From an uncultured Lachnospiraceae bacterium (GTDB lineage: Bacteria > Bacillota > Clostridia > Lachnospirales > Lachnospiraceae): a stretch of 64,000 bases of DNA. The stretch is taken from the NCBI GenBank assembly GCA_905233955.1, contig CAJOFQ010000002.1:68594-132593 (forward strand), read 5' to 3'. Shown here piece by piece: positions 8,508 through 18,053 of this stretch. The position numbers and the translations under genes were made by a program. How positions within the stretch are numbered: position 1 is the first letter of the stretch; every line of letters begins with the position of its first letter. Under the pieces are notes generated by a model. It had not been told where the DNA came from and searched no databases. It worked only from the letters and a program-made list of their open reading frames with translations.

Positions 8508-11500
8508 TCAGTGAAAATACTCTACTCCCGACTCAAACAGCTTCATATCCTTATTGCCGTAGATATTCTTCATCACATTCTTTCCAATCCTCTCTGAATG
8601 ACACATCTTGCCGAAAACTCTGCCATCAGGACTTGTAATACCCTCAATTGCATAATATGATCCATTGATATTCCAAGGCTCGGCCATAGTACATGTTCCA
8701 TTTTCGTCAACATATCTTGTTGCTATCTGTCCGTTTTCATAAAGCCGCTTTATTGTGGCATCATCTGCGACAAACCTGCCCTCTCCATGGGAGGCCGGGA
8801 TGGAATACACTTCATCTAACCCTGCTTTTGAAAGCCAGGGTGAAAGATTGCTTACAACCTTGGTATAGGCAACCTTGGCCACATGCCTGCCTATAGTGTT
8901 ATATGTTAATGTAGGAGAATTCTCCTCCTGAGGACATATTCTGCCATATGGAACGAGTCCCAGCTTGATCAGCGCCTGGAAGCCGTTACAAATTCCCAGT
9001 ACCAATCCGTCTCTCTCATTTAAGAGACGCATAAACGACTCTTTTATCTTTTCATTTCTGAATACAGTAGAAAAGAATTTGGCGCTTCCTTCCGGTTCAT
9101 CTCCGGCAGAAAAACCTCCCGGGAAGAAAACAATCTGCGAATTGTCTATCACCCTGCAAAACTCTTCTACTGAATCTGAGATGTCACTCTTGTTCTGGTT
9201 GCAAAATACTACTGTTTTTGTATCTGCTCCCGCGGTATCAAAAACCTTTTTGCTGTCATATTCACAATTTGTCCCGAAAAATACCGGGATAAATACCTGC
9301 GGCCTGGCGGTCTTATGCTTGTTGATATATATTTCTTTGGCATTGAAAGGCTGATTCATCTGGTTCCACAGATTGCTGCCTTCTACACTTCTATCTACCT
9401 TCGTCTTAGTATGGAATACTCCCTCTAACGGCTCCTCCCACGCTGTAATTGCATCCTCTAATGAACATACAACATCTTTGAATCTAAATTCAGCTTCATC
9501 CGTTACTATAGCTATATATTTTGCCAGGTCAGAAAGCCCCTGCAAATCAATATACTCTGATACCTCAGACTGATGCTCCTTTTTAATCTCAAGGATAAGA
9601 GAGCCTGTCTGTGGAGCAAACAATTCATCAACAGATATGGCTGCATCATCGAATGCAATTCCAAATCCATTGCCAAACGCCATTTTGGCTGCAGCGGCAA
9701 AAACACCGTATCCATCTACTGCATAGGCAGATTGTATAAGGGACCTCTGCATAAGCTTATGTACAAGATCATATAAGCTTGAGGCACTGTCATAATCTAT
9801 GACATCGTATTCATCTCTCTTTACACTAAGCAAAAGCAACAGATTACCAGCCTGCTTAAGCTCCGGGGTTATAATGTCATTGTCACTAGCAGTATCCACC
9901 GCAAATGAAACCAAAGTCGGAGGAACATCTATATCATTAAAGCTTCCTGACATAGAATCCTTGCCTCCAATGGATGGCAGTCCAAATCCCATCTGTGCCG
10001 CATACGCGCCTAATAACGCTGCTACAGGCTGACTCCATCTGGCCGGATCTTCACTCATCCTTCTAAAATATTCCTGGAATGAAAATCTGATCTTCCTGTG
10101 GTCGCCTCCACTGGCAACAATTCTTGCAATCGACTCAGTAACCGCGTATATGGCTCCATGATAAGGGCTCCACGAAGAAAGGTATGGATCGAAGCCATAA
10201 GCCATCATGGATACCGCATCAGAGCTGCCATTTTCTACGGGGAATTTTGCAGCCATCGACTGAACAGGAGTAGCCTGATGTCTGCCTCCATAAGGCACAA
10301 GCACACTTCCGGCGCCTATGGAGCTGTCAAACATCTCCACCAGTCCCTTTTGATCAGCGACATTCAGATCAGAAAGAACATGCAAAAACGCATCCCTTAT
10401 ACGATTATCTGCTATATCACTGCAGACCTTGGGAATGGGATTGTGCATGAAATAATTATCCTTTTGGGAAGGACTCTCGACATATACATCCGTTTCCTGA
10501 TGTGCTCCGTTAGTATTCAAAAACGCCCGTGACAGATCTACGATTTTTTCTCCATGCCATTTTAGCACAAGTCTTGGCTCATCGGTTACAACAGCAACCT
10601 GTGTTGCCTCCAGGTTCTCCTGCCTGGCATACTTAAGGAAAGCCTCTGTATCCTTAGGATCTATAACCACAGCCATACGCTCCTGGGACTCGGAAATAGC
10701 AAGCTCCGTTCCATCCAGACCCATATATTTTTTTGGAACCTTGTCCAAATCTATATCCAGACCATCTGCCAGCTCGCCAATCGCTACAGAGACTCCGCCT
10801 GCTCCAAAATCGTTGCATTTTTTTATGAGGACACTGACCTCTTCTCTGCGGAATAATCTCTGGAGCTTTCTCTCTGTAGGAGGATTACCCTTTTGAACCT
10901 CAGCCCCGCATTCAACCGTAGATGATGTGTCATGTGCCTTGGATGAGCCTGTCGCCCCTCCTATGCCATCCCTTCCGGTTCGGCCTCCCAATAGAATAAT
11001 TATATCTCCAGGATCCGAAGTAAGGCGTCTTACTGCACGCCTGGGAGCAGCACCTACTACAGCTCCTATCTCCATTCGCTTTGCTACATAATCCTTGTGG
11101 TAGATTTCATGAACATATCCTGTAGCCAGGCCTATCTGGTTGCCATATGAGCTGTAACCATGGGCTGCCTCACGGACTATCTTCATCTGAGGAAGCTTGC
11201 CTTCCATAGGCTTTTCAACTGCAAATCTCGTTGGATCGGCTGCCCCCGTTATACGCATTGCCTGATATACATATGTCCGCCCTGACAACGGATCTCTGAT
11301 GGCTCCTCCAAGGCATGTTGCAGCTCCTCCAAACGGCTCGATCTCAGTTGGATGGTTGTGAGTCTCATTTTTAAAATTTAATAACCACTCTTCATTTTTT
11401 CCATCTACCTCAATCGGTACCACAATGGAGCATGCGTTAATCTCGTCAGTATCCTCCTGATCTTCCAGCATTCCCATGGATTTCAGCTTCCTGGCCGCCA

Positions 11501-12335
11501 GAATTGCCATCTCCATCAGACAGATGTACTTGTCATCCCTGTCCTTGTAAAACTCTTTAAAATCCTTGCAAAACTGTCTGTAGGTTTCCTCTATGAGTCC
11601 GGTATAATATCCATCCTCAAATTCTATTGATTTGATCTCGGTTGAAAAGGTTGTATGCCGGCAGTGATCAGACCAGTATGTATCCAATACCCTGATCTCT
11701 GTTATGGTAGGATCTCTGTGTTCTTCCTTGCTAAAATAATTTCTGATATGCCAAAAATCCGCATAGGTCATGGCCAGAGAAAGAGATTCATACAGCTCTT
11801 TGAAATCACTTTCAGGCATCACGCAAAAATCACTCATCACCTCTATGCCCTCAGGAATACTGTATTCCTGAACCAGAGTATCCGGTATGGCTTCTTCGGC
11901 CATTCTGGAATCTACAGGATTGATGCAATACCCGCATATCCTGTCAAATTCCTCATCTGTTATACTGCCCTCTATGATGTAGGTAGTGGCTGACCTGATC
12001 AAGGGCTGGGCGTCATCATTCAACAGCTGAAGACACTGCTGTGCAGAATCAGCCCTCTGATCATACTGTCCCGGTAACAGCTCCACTGTAAACCTGCGTC
12101 CGGATACATCAATATCATCTTCAAAAATATCATCCACCGGAGGCTCAGAAAAAACGGTGCGCTTGGCCATCTCATATACTTCTTCTGATACTCCGTCTAT
12201 ATCGTACCTGATGAGCTTACGCACATTTTCTACCTTGTCAATTCCCAGATAATGGCGAAGCTCGTGAGCTAATCTATGTGCTTCCGGGGCAAACTTATCC
12301 TTCTTTTCGACATATATCCTTCTGACGCGACTCAT
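8508..12335 (-). CDS. purL: Phosphoribosylformylglycinamidine synthase, single-chain
   Basis: Converts FGAR to FGAM with glutamine and ATP (fourth step of purine synthesis). The 1,275 residues fuse the PurS-like N-terminal region, the PurL synthetase core (two AIRS-type halves; NETHNHPTEIEPFGGAATC in the first) and a C-terminal PurQ-like amidotransferase (from about PQVFIPVFFGTNCEYDS, nucleophile Cys in GICNGFQALI, His in ASHGEGRF). This is the proteobacterial and Lachnospiraceae-type long form rather than the separate PurS/PurL/PurQ of bacilli. The start is supported by AAGAAGGAGG. It is the first gene of the purL-carA-carB-metH run and has its own promoter upstream. Confidence 0.96.
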   Translation of the reverse strand: MSRVRRIYVEKKDKFAPEAHRLAHELRHYLGIDKVENVRKLIRYDIDGVSEEVYEMAKRTVFSEPPVDDIFEDDIDVSGRRFTVELLPGQYDQRADSAQQCLQLLNDDAQPLIRSATTYIIEGSITDEEFDRICGYCINPVDSRMAEEAIPDTLVQEYSIPEGIEVMSDFCVMPESDFKELYESLSLAMTYADFWHIRNYFSKEEHRDPTITEIRVLDTYWSDHCRHTTFSTEIKSIEFEDGYYTGLIEETYRQFCKDFKEFYKDRDDKYICLMEMAILAARKLKSMGMLEDQEDTDEINACSIVVPIEVDGKNEEWLLNFKNETHNHPTEIEPFGGAATCLGGAIRDPLSGRTYVYQAMRITGAADPTRFAVEKPMEGKLPQMKIVREAAHGYSSYGNQIGLATGYVHEIYHKDYVAKRMEIGAVVGAAPRRAVRRLTSDPGDIIILLGGRTGRDGIGGATGSSKAHDTSSTVECGAEVQKGNPPTERKLQRLFRREEVSVLIKKCNDFGAGGVSVAIGELADGLDIDLDKVPKKYMGLDGTELAISESQERMAVVIDPKDTEAFLKYARQENLEATQVAVVTDEPRLVLKWHGEKIVDLSRAFLNTNGAHQETDVYVESPSQKDNYFMHNPIPKVCSDIADNRIRDAFLHVLSDLNVADQKGLVEMFDSSIGAGSVLVPYGGRHQATPVQSMAAKFPVENGSSDAVSMMAYGFDPYLSSWSPYHGAIYAVTESIARIVASGGDHRKIRFSFQEYFRRMSEDPARWSQPVAALLGAYAAQMGFGLPSIGGKDSMSGSFNDIDVPPTLVSFAVDTASDNDIITPELKQAGNLLLLLSVKRDEYDVIDYDSASSLYDLVHKLMQRSLIQSAYAVDGYGVFAAAAKMAFGNGFGIAFDDAAISVDELFAPQTGSLILEIKKEHQSEVSEYIDLQGLSDLAKYIAIVTDEAEFRFKDVVCSLEDAITAWEEPLEGVFHTKTKVDRSVEGSNLWNQMNQPFNAKEIYINKHKTARPQVFIPVFFGTNCEYDSKKVFDTAGADTKTVVFCNQNKSDISDSVEEFCRVIDNSQIVFFPGGFSAGDEPEGSAKFFSTVFRNEKIKESFMRLLNERDGLVLGICNGFQALIKLGLVPYGRICPQEENSPTLTYNTIGRHVAKVAYTKVVSNLSPWLSKAGLDEVYSIPASHGEGRFVADDATIKRLYENGQIATRYVDENGTCTMAEPWNINGSYYAIEGITSPDGRVFGKMCHSERIGKNVMKNIYGNKDMKLFESGVEYFH

Positions 12336-12371
12336 ACAGCCTCCTTCTTAAGCCAGGTTTTCATTCGTAGT

Positions 12372-12400
12372 AGTATAACATAAATCCACCATCTTGAAAA
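12372..12400 (-). promoter_or_regulatory. Putative promoter of purL-carAB-metH operon
   Basis: On the minus strand TTTTCA, a 17-base spacer and TATACT lie about 40 bases upstream of the purL start. The -10 is close to consensus and the -35 is weaker. It lies between the etfA terminator and purL, which separates the two operons. No riboswitch-like structure fits in the short leader. Confidence 0.5.
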
Positions 12401-12415
12401 CTAAGAGGAACAGCT

Positions 12416-12454
12416 TGCAAAAAGAAAGAAGCCTGCACAATTACTGTGCAGGCT
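12416..12454 (-). terminator. Rho-independent terminator after etfA
   Basis: A perfect 10-bp stem (AGCCTGCACA / TGTGCAGGCT) with a 5-base loop, followed on the minus strand by TTCTTTCTTTTTG. It starts about 40 bases after the etfA stop and marks the end of the butyrate operon. Confidence 0.88.
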
Positions 12455-12492
12455 CCCTTGCCGTATCCTTGTTACAAGCTATGCTCTATGCC

Positions 12493-13536
12493 TTATTTAG
12501 CCTGAGCCTTGATAGCATCTGTAAGCATAGGAACAATTTTGTTCAAATCACCAACAAGACCATAATCAGCAACATCGAAAATCGGAGCTGTATCATCCTT
12601 GTTGATAGCAATAATAATATCAGATTCTTCCATACCTGCTACATGCTGGATGGCACCTGAAATACCAATAGCAAAATATACATTAGGCCTTACAGTCTTA
12701 CCTGTCTGACCAACCTGCATGTCCTTGGGCTTCCAGCCACTGTCCACTACTGCACGAGAGCAGGAAACAGTTCCGCCTATTGCATCCGCAAGATCCTCTA
12801 ACAGCTTGAAGTTCTCAGGGCTTCCAACTCCACGGCCGCCTGATACCAGAATCTTAGCTTCTGAAATATCAACTGTCTTGGATACTTCCTTAACAACCTC
12901 GAGAATCTCTACATAGCGGTTGTTCTCGTCAAAATCAGGCTTGAACTCAACTACCTCAGCCTTGGCACCCTTGTTAGGCTCAATCTTCTGCATTACGCCA
13001 GGGCGAACTGTAGCCATCTGAGGACGGTTATCCGGGCATGCAATAGTAGCGATAGTATTACCACCAAAAGCAGGACGAGTCATCAGAAGCTGATTCTCTT
13101 TTGTCTTGCCATCTCCCGGCGTACCATTAAGCGGGAAGTTACCTATATCCAGTGATGTACAGTCAGCAGTCAATCCTGTTGCAACTCTGGCTGATACTGT
13201 AGGTCCAAGATCGCGTCCGATAGCTGTAGCGCCAACCAGAACTATCTCGGGCTTAAACTCATTAATAACACCTGCAAGTGCCTGTGCATAAGGCTCTGTA
13301 CGGTATATCTCAAGCTTGGGATCATCTACAACAATAACCTTATCTGCGCCATATTCTGCGAGAGAATCTGCAAGATCCTTGACGCCTGATCCAAGCAGCA
13401 CTGCTGCTACCTCAACTCCGCCAAGATCCTTTGCCAGATCTCTGGCCTTGCCCAGCAGCTCAAATGCGATATTGTCCAGCTTGTTATCTACCTGCTGTGC
13501 AAATATATATACTCCTTTGTAATCCTCTAATGCCAT
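12493..13536 (-). CDS. etfA: Electron transfer flavoprotein alpha subunit
   Basis: 347 residues. With EtfB it forms the FAD-containing heterodimer that pairs with butyryl-CoA dehydrogenase. In clostridia this complex bifurcates electrons from NADH to crotonyl-CoA and ferredoxin; that it does so here is inferred from the gene arrangement. The C-terminal FAD-binding domain is intact (VSGGRGVGSPENFKLL, then VGQTGKTVRPNVYFAIGISG, then INKDDTAPIF). The ribosome site GAGGAGG lies just upstream. It is the last gene of the cluster and a strong terminator follows. Confidence 0.96.
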   Translation of the reverse strand: MALEDYKGVYIFAQQVDNKLDNIAFELLGKARDLAKDLGGVEVAAVLLGSGVKDLADSLAEYGADKVIVVDDPKLEIYRTEPYAQALAGVINEFKPEIVLVGATAIGRDLGPTVSARVATGLTADCTSLDIGNFPLNGTPGDGKTKENQLLMTRPAFGGNTIATIACPDNRPQMATVRPGVMQKIEPNKGAKAEVVEFKPDFDENNRYVEILEVVKEVSKTVDISEAKILVSGGRGVGSPENFKLLEDLADAIGGTVSCSRAVVDSGWKPKDMQVGQTGKTVRPNVYFAIGISGAIQHVAGMEESDIIIAINKDDTAPIFDVADYGLVGDLNKIVPMLTDAIKAQAK

Positions 13537-13566
13537 TACAACATCCTCCTCATTCGTCTGCTGTCA

Positions 13567-14358
13567 TCAAATAACATGCTTCTCTAAAAGCTTGCCCATT
13601 ATGTAGTCTACTGATTCCTTCGGATCGAGACTAACCTTCTCGCCGGCTCCCTTTCTTACCTTGTCAGAAGCCTTGGCAATCTTAGTGGGTGAACCTGCCA
13701 AACCAATGTTAGCATCGTCCAGATCCTTTAAGTCGTTGCGGCCCCAAACGGTAACTTCCTTCTCATCATAGGCATCAAAGATTCCGCCGGGTGTCATATA
13801 ACGAGGCTCATTAAGCTCTGCCAACGCGGTAATAAGGCAGGGCATCTTAGCCTTGAGCATGTGGTAACGATCCTCATACTGACGCTTTACAACAACAGAG
13901 TCACCTTCGATCTTAAGCTCCTCTGCGTAGGAAATTACAGGCAATCCCAAATGCTCAGCGATCTGAGGTCCAACCTGAGCTGTATCACCATCTATTGCCT
14001 GACGGCCTGTGATGATAAGATCATAGTCAATATTTCTAAGACCTGCTGCAATTGTAGATGATGTAGCCCATGTGTCAGCTCCGCCAAGCACACGATCTGT
14101 AATCAGAACACCCTTGTCAGCTCCCATAGCCATTGCTTCACGAAGTACATCGTCAGCCTTGGGTAATCCCATTGTAAGTGCTGTAACCTCAACATTATCA
14201 GGATCGGAATCCTTGATTCGAAGAGCAGCCTCCAATCCGGCTTTGTCATCCGGATTCATGATAGAAAGCATAGCTGCACGGTTCAATGTTCCATCCGGGT
14301 TGAACTGTACGCCGCCCGCAGTGTCCGGAACCTGTTTAATACAAACTACTATTTTCAT
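13567..14358 (-). CDS. etfB: Electron transfer flavoprotein beta subunit
   Basis: 263 residues, family-typical. It opens with MKIVVCIKQVPDTAGG, as clostridial EtfB proteins do, and carries the nucleotide-binding fold with the conserved TGRQAIDGDTAQVGPQIA segment. It supplies the beta chain of the ETF that accepts or bifurcates electrons with Bcd. It lies 36 bases after bcd and 30 bases before etfA, with a TAGGAGG ribosome site. Confidence 0.96.
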   Translation of the reverse strand: MKIVVCIKQVPDTAGGVQFNPDGTLNRAAMLSIMNPDDKAGLEAALRIKDSDPDNVEVTALTMGLPKADDVLREAMAMGADKGVLITDRVLGGADTWATSSTIAAGLRNIDYDLIITGRQAIDGDTAQVGPQIAEHLGLPVISYAEELKIEGDSVVVKRQYEDRYHMLKAKMPCLITALAELNEPRYMTPGGIFDAYDEKEVTVWGRNDLKDLDDANIGLAGSPTKIAKASDKVRKGAGEKVSLDPKESVDYIMGKLLEKHVI

Positions 14359-14394
14359 ATTATATTAATACCTCCTATTTATTCTACGCGCGGT

Positions 14395-15546
14395 TTACTT
14401 CAATAATGCTCCTGAAATAACCATTCTCTGAACTTCAGATGTTCCTTCGTAAATCTCAGTGATCTTGGCATCGCGCATCATACGCTCTACATCGTACTCT
14501 CTGGTGTAACCATATCCGCCGTGAAGCTGAACAGCCTTGGTGGTGACTGCCATTGCTGCTTCTGCTGCAAAAAGCTTGGCCTGTGCTGCTTCAACTGAAT
14601 AAACCTTCTGTGTAGCCTTAGCCTGTGCTGCACGATATACCATGAACTGAGCAGCCTGCATACGGGTCGCCATATCAGCCAGAGTAAACTGGGTATTCTG
14701 GAATGCGGATATAGGACGGCCAAACTGCTTTCTCTCCTTAACGAAGTCGATGGCGCACTGCAGTGCTCCCTCACCTATACCAAGTGCCTGAGCGGCAATT
14801 CCGATACGACCGCCATCAAGAGTATGCATGGCAATACCAAAGCCCTTGCCTCTGGGCCCTAAGATATTCTCCTTGGGAATGCGGCAGTCCTCGAAGATAA
14901 GCTCATATGTGGATGAACCACGGATACCCATCTTCTTCTCCTTGGTACCAAATGAGAAACCAGGTGTTCCCTTCTCAACAATAAAAGCTGAAAAACGCTT
15001 CTGAGGACCACGCTTGCCTTCAACTATATCTGTTACGGCAAAGATGATATAAACATCAGCTTCCTTACCATTGGTGATAAAGCACTTTGTACCATTAAGT
15101 ACCCACTCATCGCCATCTTCAACAGCCTTAGTCTGTGCTCCCTGGGCATCAGTACCTGCACCAGGCTCAGTAAGGGCAAAAGCTCCAAGCTTCTGACCAC
15201 TTGCAAGGGGAACCAGATACTTCTGCTTCTGCTCTTCCGTACCGTAGGTCAGGATAGGATCGCAGCAAAGAGAAGTATGAGCTGAAACGATAACGCCTGT
15301 AGTACCGCAAACCTTTGATAACTCCTCAACACACATAACATATGTCAGAGGGTCAGCACCCTGTCCGCCATACTCCTTGGGGATAGGTATACCCATAAAA
15401 CCGGCCTTCTGCATCTTGGTAACCGTCTCACGCGGGAAAACCTCTGTCTCGTCTGTTTCCTGTGCAAGAGGCTTTGCTTCTTTTTCGGCAAACTCTGCAA
15501 AGAGAGTCCTGGCCATTTCATGTTTTTTATCTAATAAAAAATCCAT
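14395..15546 (-). CDS. bcd: Butyryl-CoA dehydrogenase
   Basis: Reduces crotonyl-CoA to butyryl-CoA with ETF. It has the acyl-CoA dehydrogenase fold with the family signatures ALTEPGAGTDAQG and QLHGGYGYTREYDVERMMRDAK, and the catalytic Glu in IYEGTSEVQR near the C-terminus. I start it at MDFLLDKKHEM (15546), which has GGAGGAAAAACAAGC directly upstream. The longer ORF-track start adds 14 residues with no ribosome site. This gives 383 residues, the usual length. It sits between hbd and etfB in the butyrate operon. Confidence 0.95.
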   Translation of the reverse strand: MDFLLDKKHEMARTLFAEFAEKEAKPLAQETDETEVFPRETVTKMQKAGFMGIPIPKEYGGQGADPLTYVMCVEELSKVCGTTGVIVSAHTSLCCDPILTYGTEEQKQKYLVPLASGQKLGAFALTEPGAGTDAQGAQTKAVEDGDEWVLNGTKCFITNGKEADVYIIFAVTDIVEGKRGPQKRFSAFIVEKGTPGFSFGTKEKKMGIRGSSTYELIFEDCRIPKENILGPRGKGFGIAMHTLDGGRIGIAAQALGIGEGALQCAIDFVKERKQFGRPISAFQNTQFTLADMATRMQAAQFMVYRAAQAKATQKVYSVEAAQAKLFAAEAAMAVTTKAVQLHGGYGYTREYDVERMMRDAKITEIYEGTSEVQRMVISGALLK

Positions 15547-15588
15547 GCTTGTTTTTCCTCCATTATTTATTCTATAGTGATGCGACAC

Positions 15589-16458
15589 TTATGCATCCAT
15601 GGGTGTCTTGGTACGGTCAGCATTGTAGATATAGAAGCCCTTGCCTGACTTAACTCCCAAGTTACCTCCACGAACCATCTTGCGAAGCAGAGGACATGCA
15701 CGATATTTGCTGTCACCTGTCTCATTGTACAAAACATCCATAATTGCAAGGCAGATGTCCAGTCCGATGAAATCACCCAGCTCTAACGGTCCCATAGGAT
15801 GGTTAGCACCGAGCTTCATAGCTGTATCAATACCAGCTACATCTGATACGCCTTCCATCTTGATGAAGGCAGCTTCGTTAATAAGAGGGATCAGGATTCT
15901 GTTAACAACAAATCCTGCTGCCTCATTAACCTGAACAGGAGTCTTGCCGATCTCTTCTGAGATCTTCTTGATGCAGGCTACTGTATCATCAGGTGTATTA
16001 ACGCCTGCAATAACCTCAATAAGCTTCATACGGTCTGCCGGATTGAAGAAATGCATTCCGATCATAGGGCGTGAAAGACCGTTTCCAATCTCTGTTATGG
16101 AAAGTGATGATGTGTTAGAAGCGAATACACAGGAATCCTTGCAGATCTCATCCAGCTCCTTAAATGTAGTCTTCTTGACATCCATATCCTCGAAAGCAGC
16201 CTCAACGATAAGATCACAATCCTTACACAGATCCTCTTTAAGACCGGGTGTGATGCTGGCAAGGATGCCATCAACCTTAGCCTGATCCATCTTGCCCTTT
16301 TCTACCAGTCTGGCGTAGCCCTTTGCAATCTTATCCTTGCCGCCCTCTGCCCATTCCTGCTTAATGTCGCAAAGTGCAACCTCATAGCCGTCAACCTGTG
16401 CAAAGGCCTTGGCGATGCCCTGACCCATTGTGCCGGCGCCGATTACTCCAACCTTCAT
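15589..16458 (-). CDS. hbd: 3-hydroxybutyryl-CoA dehydrogenase
   Basis: Reduces acetoacetyl-CoA to 3-hydroxybutyryl-CoA with NAD(P)H. The 289 residues show the N-terminal Rossmann motif (IGAGTMGQGIAKAFAQ), the catalytic His in MHFFNPADRMKLIE, and the C-terminal dimerisation domain (GANHPMGPLELGDFIGLD). The ribosome site is AAAGGAGGAG. It is the step before crotonase, but no crotonase gene is next to it, which differs from the clostridial crt-bcd-etfBA-hbd layout. Confidence 0.96.
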   Translation of the reverse strand: MKVGVIGAGTMGQGIAKAFAQVDGYEVALCDIKQEWAEGGKDKIAKGYARLVEKGKMDQAKVDGILASITPGLKEDLCKDCDLIVEAAFEDMDVKKTTFKELDEICKDSCVFASNTSSLSITEIGNGLSRPMIGMHFFNPADRMKLIEVIAGVNTPDDTVACIKKISEEIGKTPVQVNEAAGFVVNRILIPLINEAAFIKMEGVSDVAGIDTAMKLGANHPMGPLELGDFIGLDICLAIMDVLYNETGDSKYRACPLLRKMVRGGNLGVKSGKGFYIYNADRTKTPMDA

Positions 16459-16484
16459 TTTTTCTCCTCCTTTACTATAGTTGC

Positions 16485-16661
16485 TTATTCGATTAAACCC
16501 GGATCCTGATAAAGCTTTCTTTCTATCATGCTTTTTTCATATTCCGCTGTTTCAATGACTTTATCAATATCGTGCGTTTCTGTAGCAACCTTCAATATTC
16601 TCTCTATGCGTTCCAACTGTTCAAACACATAGCCATTAAATTCTTTTACATCTGTCGCCAT
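16485..16661 (-). CDS. Small uncharacterised protein between thl and hbd (58 aa)
   Basis: An unlisted ORF, below the length cutoff of the track. It starts ATGGCGACAGATG at 16661 with AGGATG a few bases upstream and ends in TAA at 16485, 26 bases before hbd. The predicted product is 58 residues, acidic and almost entirely helical by composition (e.g. GYVFEQLERIERILKVATET), with no cysteine, signal peptide or membrane segment. It fills the whole gap between thl and hbd in the same direction, so it is very likely co-transcribed with the butyrate genes. I do not recognise the family. A structural or regulatory role in the pathway is speculation. Confidence 0.65.
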   Translation of the reverse strand: MATDVKEFNGYVFEQLERIERILKVATETHDIDKVIETAEYEKSMIERKLYQDPGLIE

Positions 16662-16681
16662 AGAAACACATCCTAAAAAAA

Positions 16682-17878
16682 TCAGTCACGCTCTACAATT
16701 GTAGCGCAGCCCATGCCGCCGCCAATGCAAAGTGTAGCAAGACCCTTCTTGGCATCCTTCTTCTGCATCTCGTGAAGCAGAGTAACTAAGATACGGCATC
16801 CGGAAGCTCCTACAGGATGTCCGAGAGCAATAGCTCCGCCATTAGGATTGAGCTGTCTTGCCACATCAATTCCCAGATCCTTGCCAACTGCAACAGACTG
16901 AGCAGCAAATGCTTCATTAGCCTCGATGATATCAAAATCACCAATCTTCATACCGGTCTTGTCCATAACCTTGTTAACAGCAGCAACAGGTCCGATACCC
17001 ATAACCTCAGGACGAACGCCTGCTAATGCTCCTGCTACGAAGGTAGCCATAGGCTTAACACCAAGCTCATTAGCCTTCTCTTCGCTCATAACTACAACTG
17101 CTGCAGCACCATCATTGATACCAGATGCATTACCAGCTGTTACAAATCCGTCCTTGTTAATAGGACGCATTCCTGCAAGCTTCTCTAATGTGACTGTAGG
17201 TCTGGGGCCTTCATCGGTGTCAAATACTACTGTATCTCTCTTAACCTTAACCTCAACCGGAACAATCTCATCCTTGAAAGCGCCTGCCTCCATAGCAGCC
17301 TTGCACTTCTGCTGGCTGTTGTAAGCAAACTCATCAAGCTCTTCACGGGTAAGATTCCATTCCTTGCAGATATTATCTGCTGTCTGAATCATATGATAAT
17401 CATTAAATGCATCCCAAAGAGCGTCCTTAACCATGGTATCTACAAGACCACCCTTGCTGGCTGAAGGCCACATCATACGATAACCGTAACGACCCTGAGG
17501 AAGGGCAAAAGGAGCCATGGACATACTCTCCATACCTCCGGCAACAACAACATCCGCGTCGCCTGCCATAATCATCTGAGCAGCCTGGTTAACACAGTTA
17601 AGGCCGGAACCACAAACAACATTGGTAGTTACTGCCGGTACTTCAACCGGAAGTCCTGCTTTGATGGAAGCCTGACGAGCAACATTCTGACCAAGACCTG
17701 CCTGGATTACGCATCCCATGTATACATGCTCAACCTGGTCACCTGAGATACCTGCACGGTTAAGTGCTTCCTTGATAACGATAGCGCCAAGATCAACAGC
17801 CGGGGTATTGCCAAGGCTTCCGCCCATAGTACCAATAGCTGTACGGCATGCACCTGCTAGAACTACTTTTTTTGCCAT
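16682..17878 (-). CDS. thl: Acetyl-CoA acetyltransferase (thiolase)
   Basis: Condenses two acetyl-CoA to acetoacetyl-CoA, the entry to butyrate synthesis. I start it at [16 protein letters not shown] (17878), which has AAGGAG seven bases upstream. The track's start 20 codons earlier lacks a ribosome site. The 398 residues carry the nucleophilic Cys in [10 protein letters not shown], the His in [10 protein letters not shown] and the second catalytic Cys in CIGGGMGCA. It is the first gene of the butyrate operon. The 175 bases upstream contain two matching palindromes and a possible promoter. Confidence 0.96.
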   Translation of the reverse strand: MAKKVVLAGACRTAIGTMGGSLGNTPAVDLGAIVIKEALNRAGISGDQVEHVYMGCVIQAGLGQNVARQASIKAGLPVEVPAVTTNVVCGSGLNCVNQAAQMIMAGDADVVVAGGMESMSMAPFALPQGRYGYRMMWPSASKGGLVDTMVKDALWDAFNDYHMIQTADNICKEWNLTREELDEFAYNSQQKCKAAMEAGAFKDEIVPVEVKVKRDTVVFDTDEGPRPTVTLEKLAGMRPINKDGFVTAGNASGINDGAAAVVVMSEEKANELGVKPMATFVAGALAGVRPEVMGIGPVAAVNKVMDKTGMKIGDFDIIEANEAFAAQSVAVGKDLGIDVARQLNPNGGAIALGHPVGASGCRILVTLLHEMQKKDAKKGLATLCIGGGMGCATIVERD

Positions 17879-17942
17879 GTCTTTCTCCTTTTCTTGTTTG
17901 TTACGGTCTAAATGTACAATTATGGCTAAATTGCACAAATAG

Positions 17943-18004
17943 AACAGACTTCTGTTACTTCAACATCAAAAATGATAACATAACAGAGGTCTGTATTCAA
18001 GCAA
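17943..18004 (-). promoter_or_regulatory. Putative thl promoter with paired palindromic operators
   Basis: Two copies of a palindrome, ACAGANNTCTGT, lie at 17944-17955 (extended to AACAGACTTCTGTT) and 17983-17994, with centres 39 bases apart. On the minus strand a possible promoter TTGCTT-16-TATGTT (18004-17977) has the upstream palindrome sitting in its spacer. The second palindrome lies just downstream of the expected start. Because the copies are palindromic they also pair with each other as a 14-bp stem with a 23-base loop, so a transcript hairpin or weak holA terminator is an alternative. There is no U-tract, which favours an operator. Confidence 0.4.
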
Positions 18005-18053
18005 TCTTTGTGAAAAAATACCAAAAACCTTTATTGTTTCTTAGTAGCTTGTC

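Noticed and set aside
17944-17994. Rho-independent terminator for holA
   Set aside because: The stem is long but the loop is 23 bases and no T-run follows on the minus strand; each arm is itself palindromic, so an operator pair fits better.
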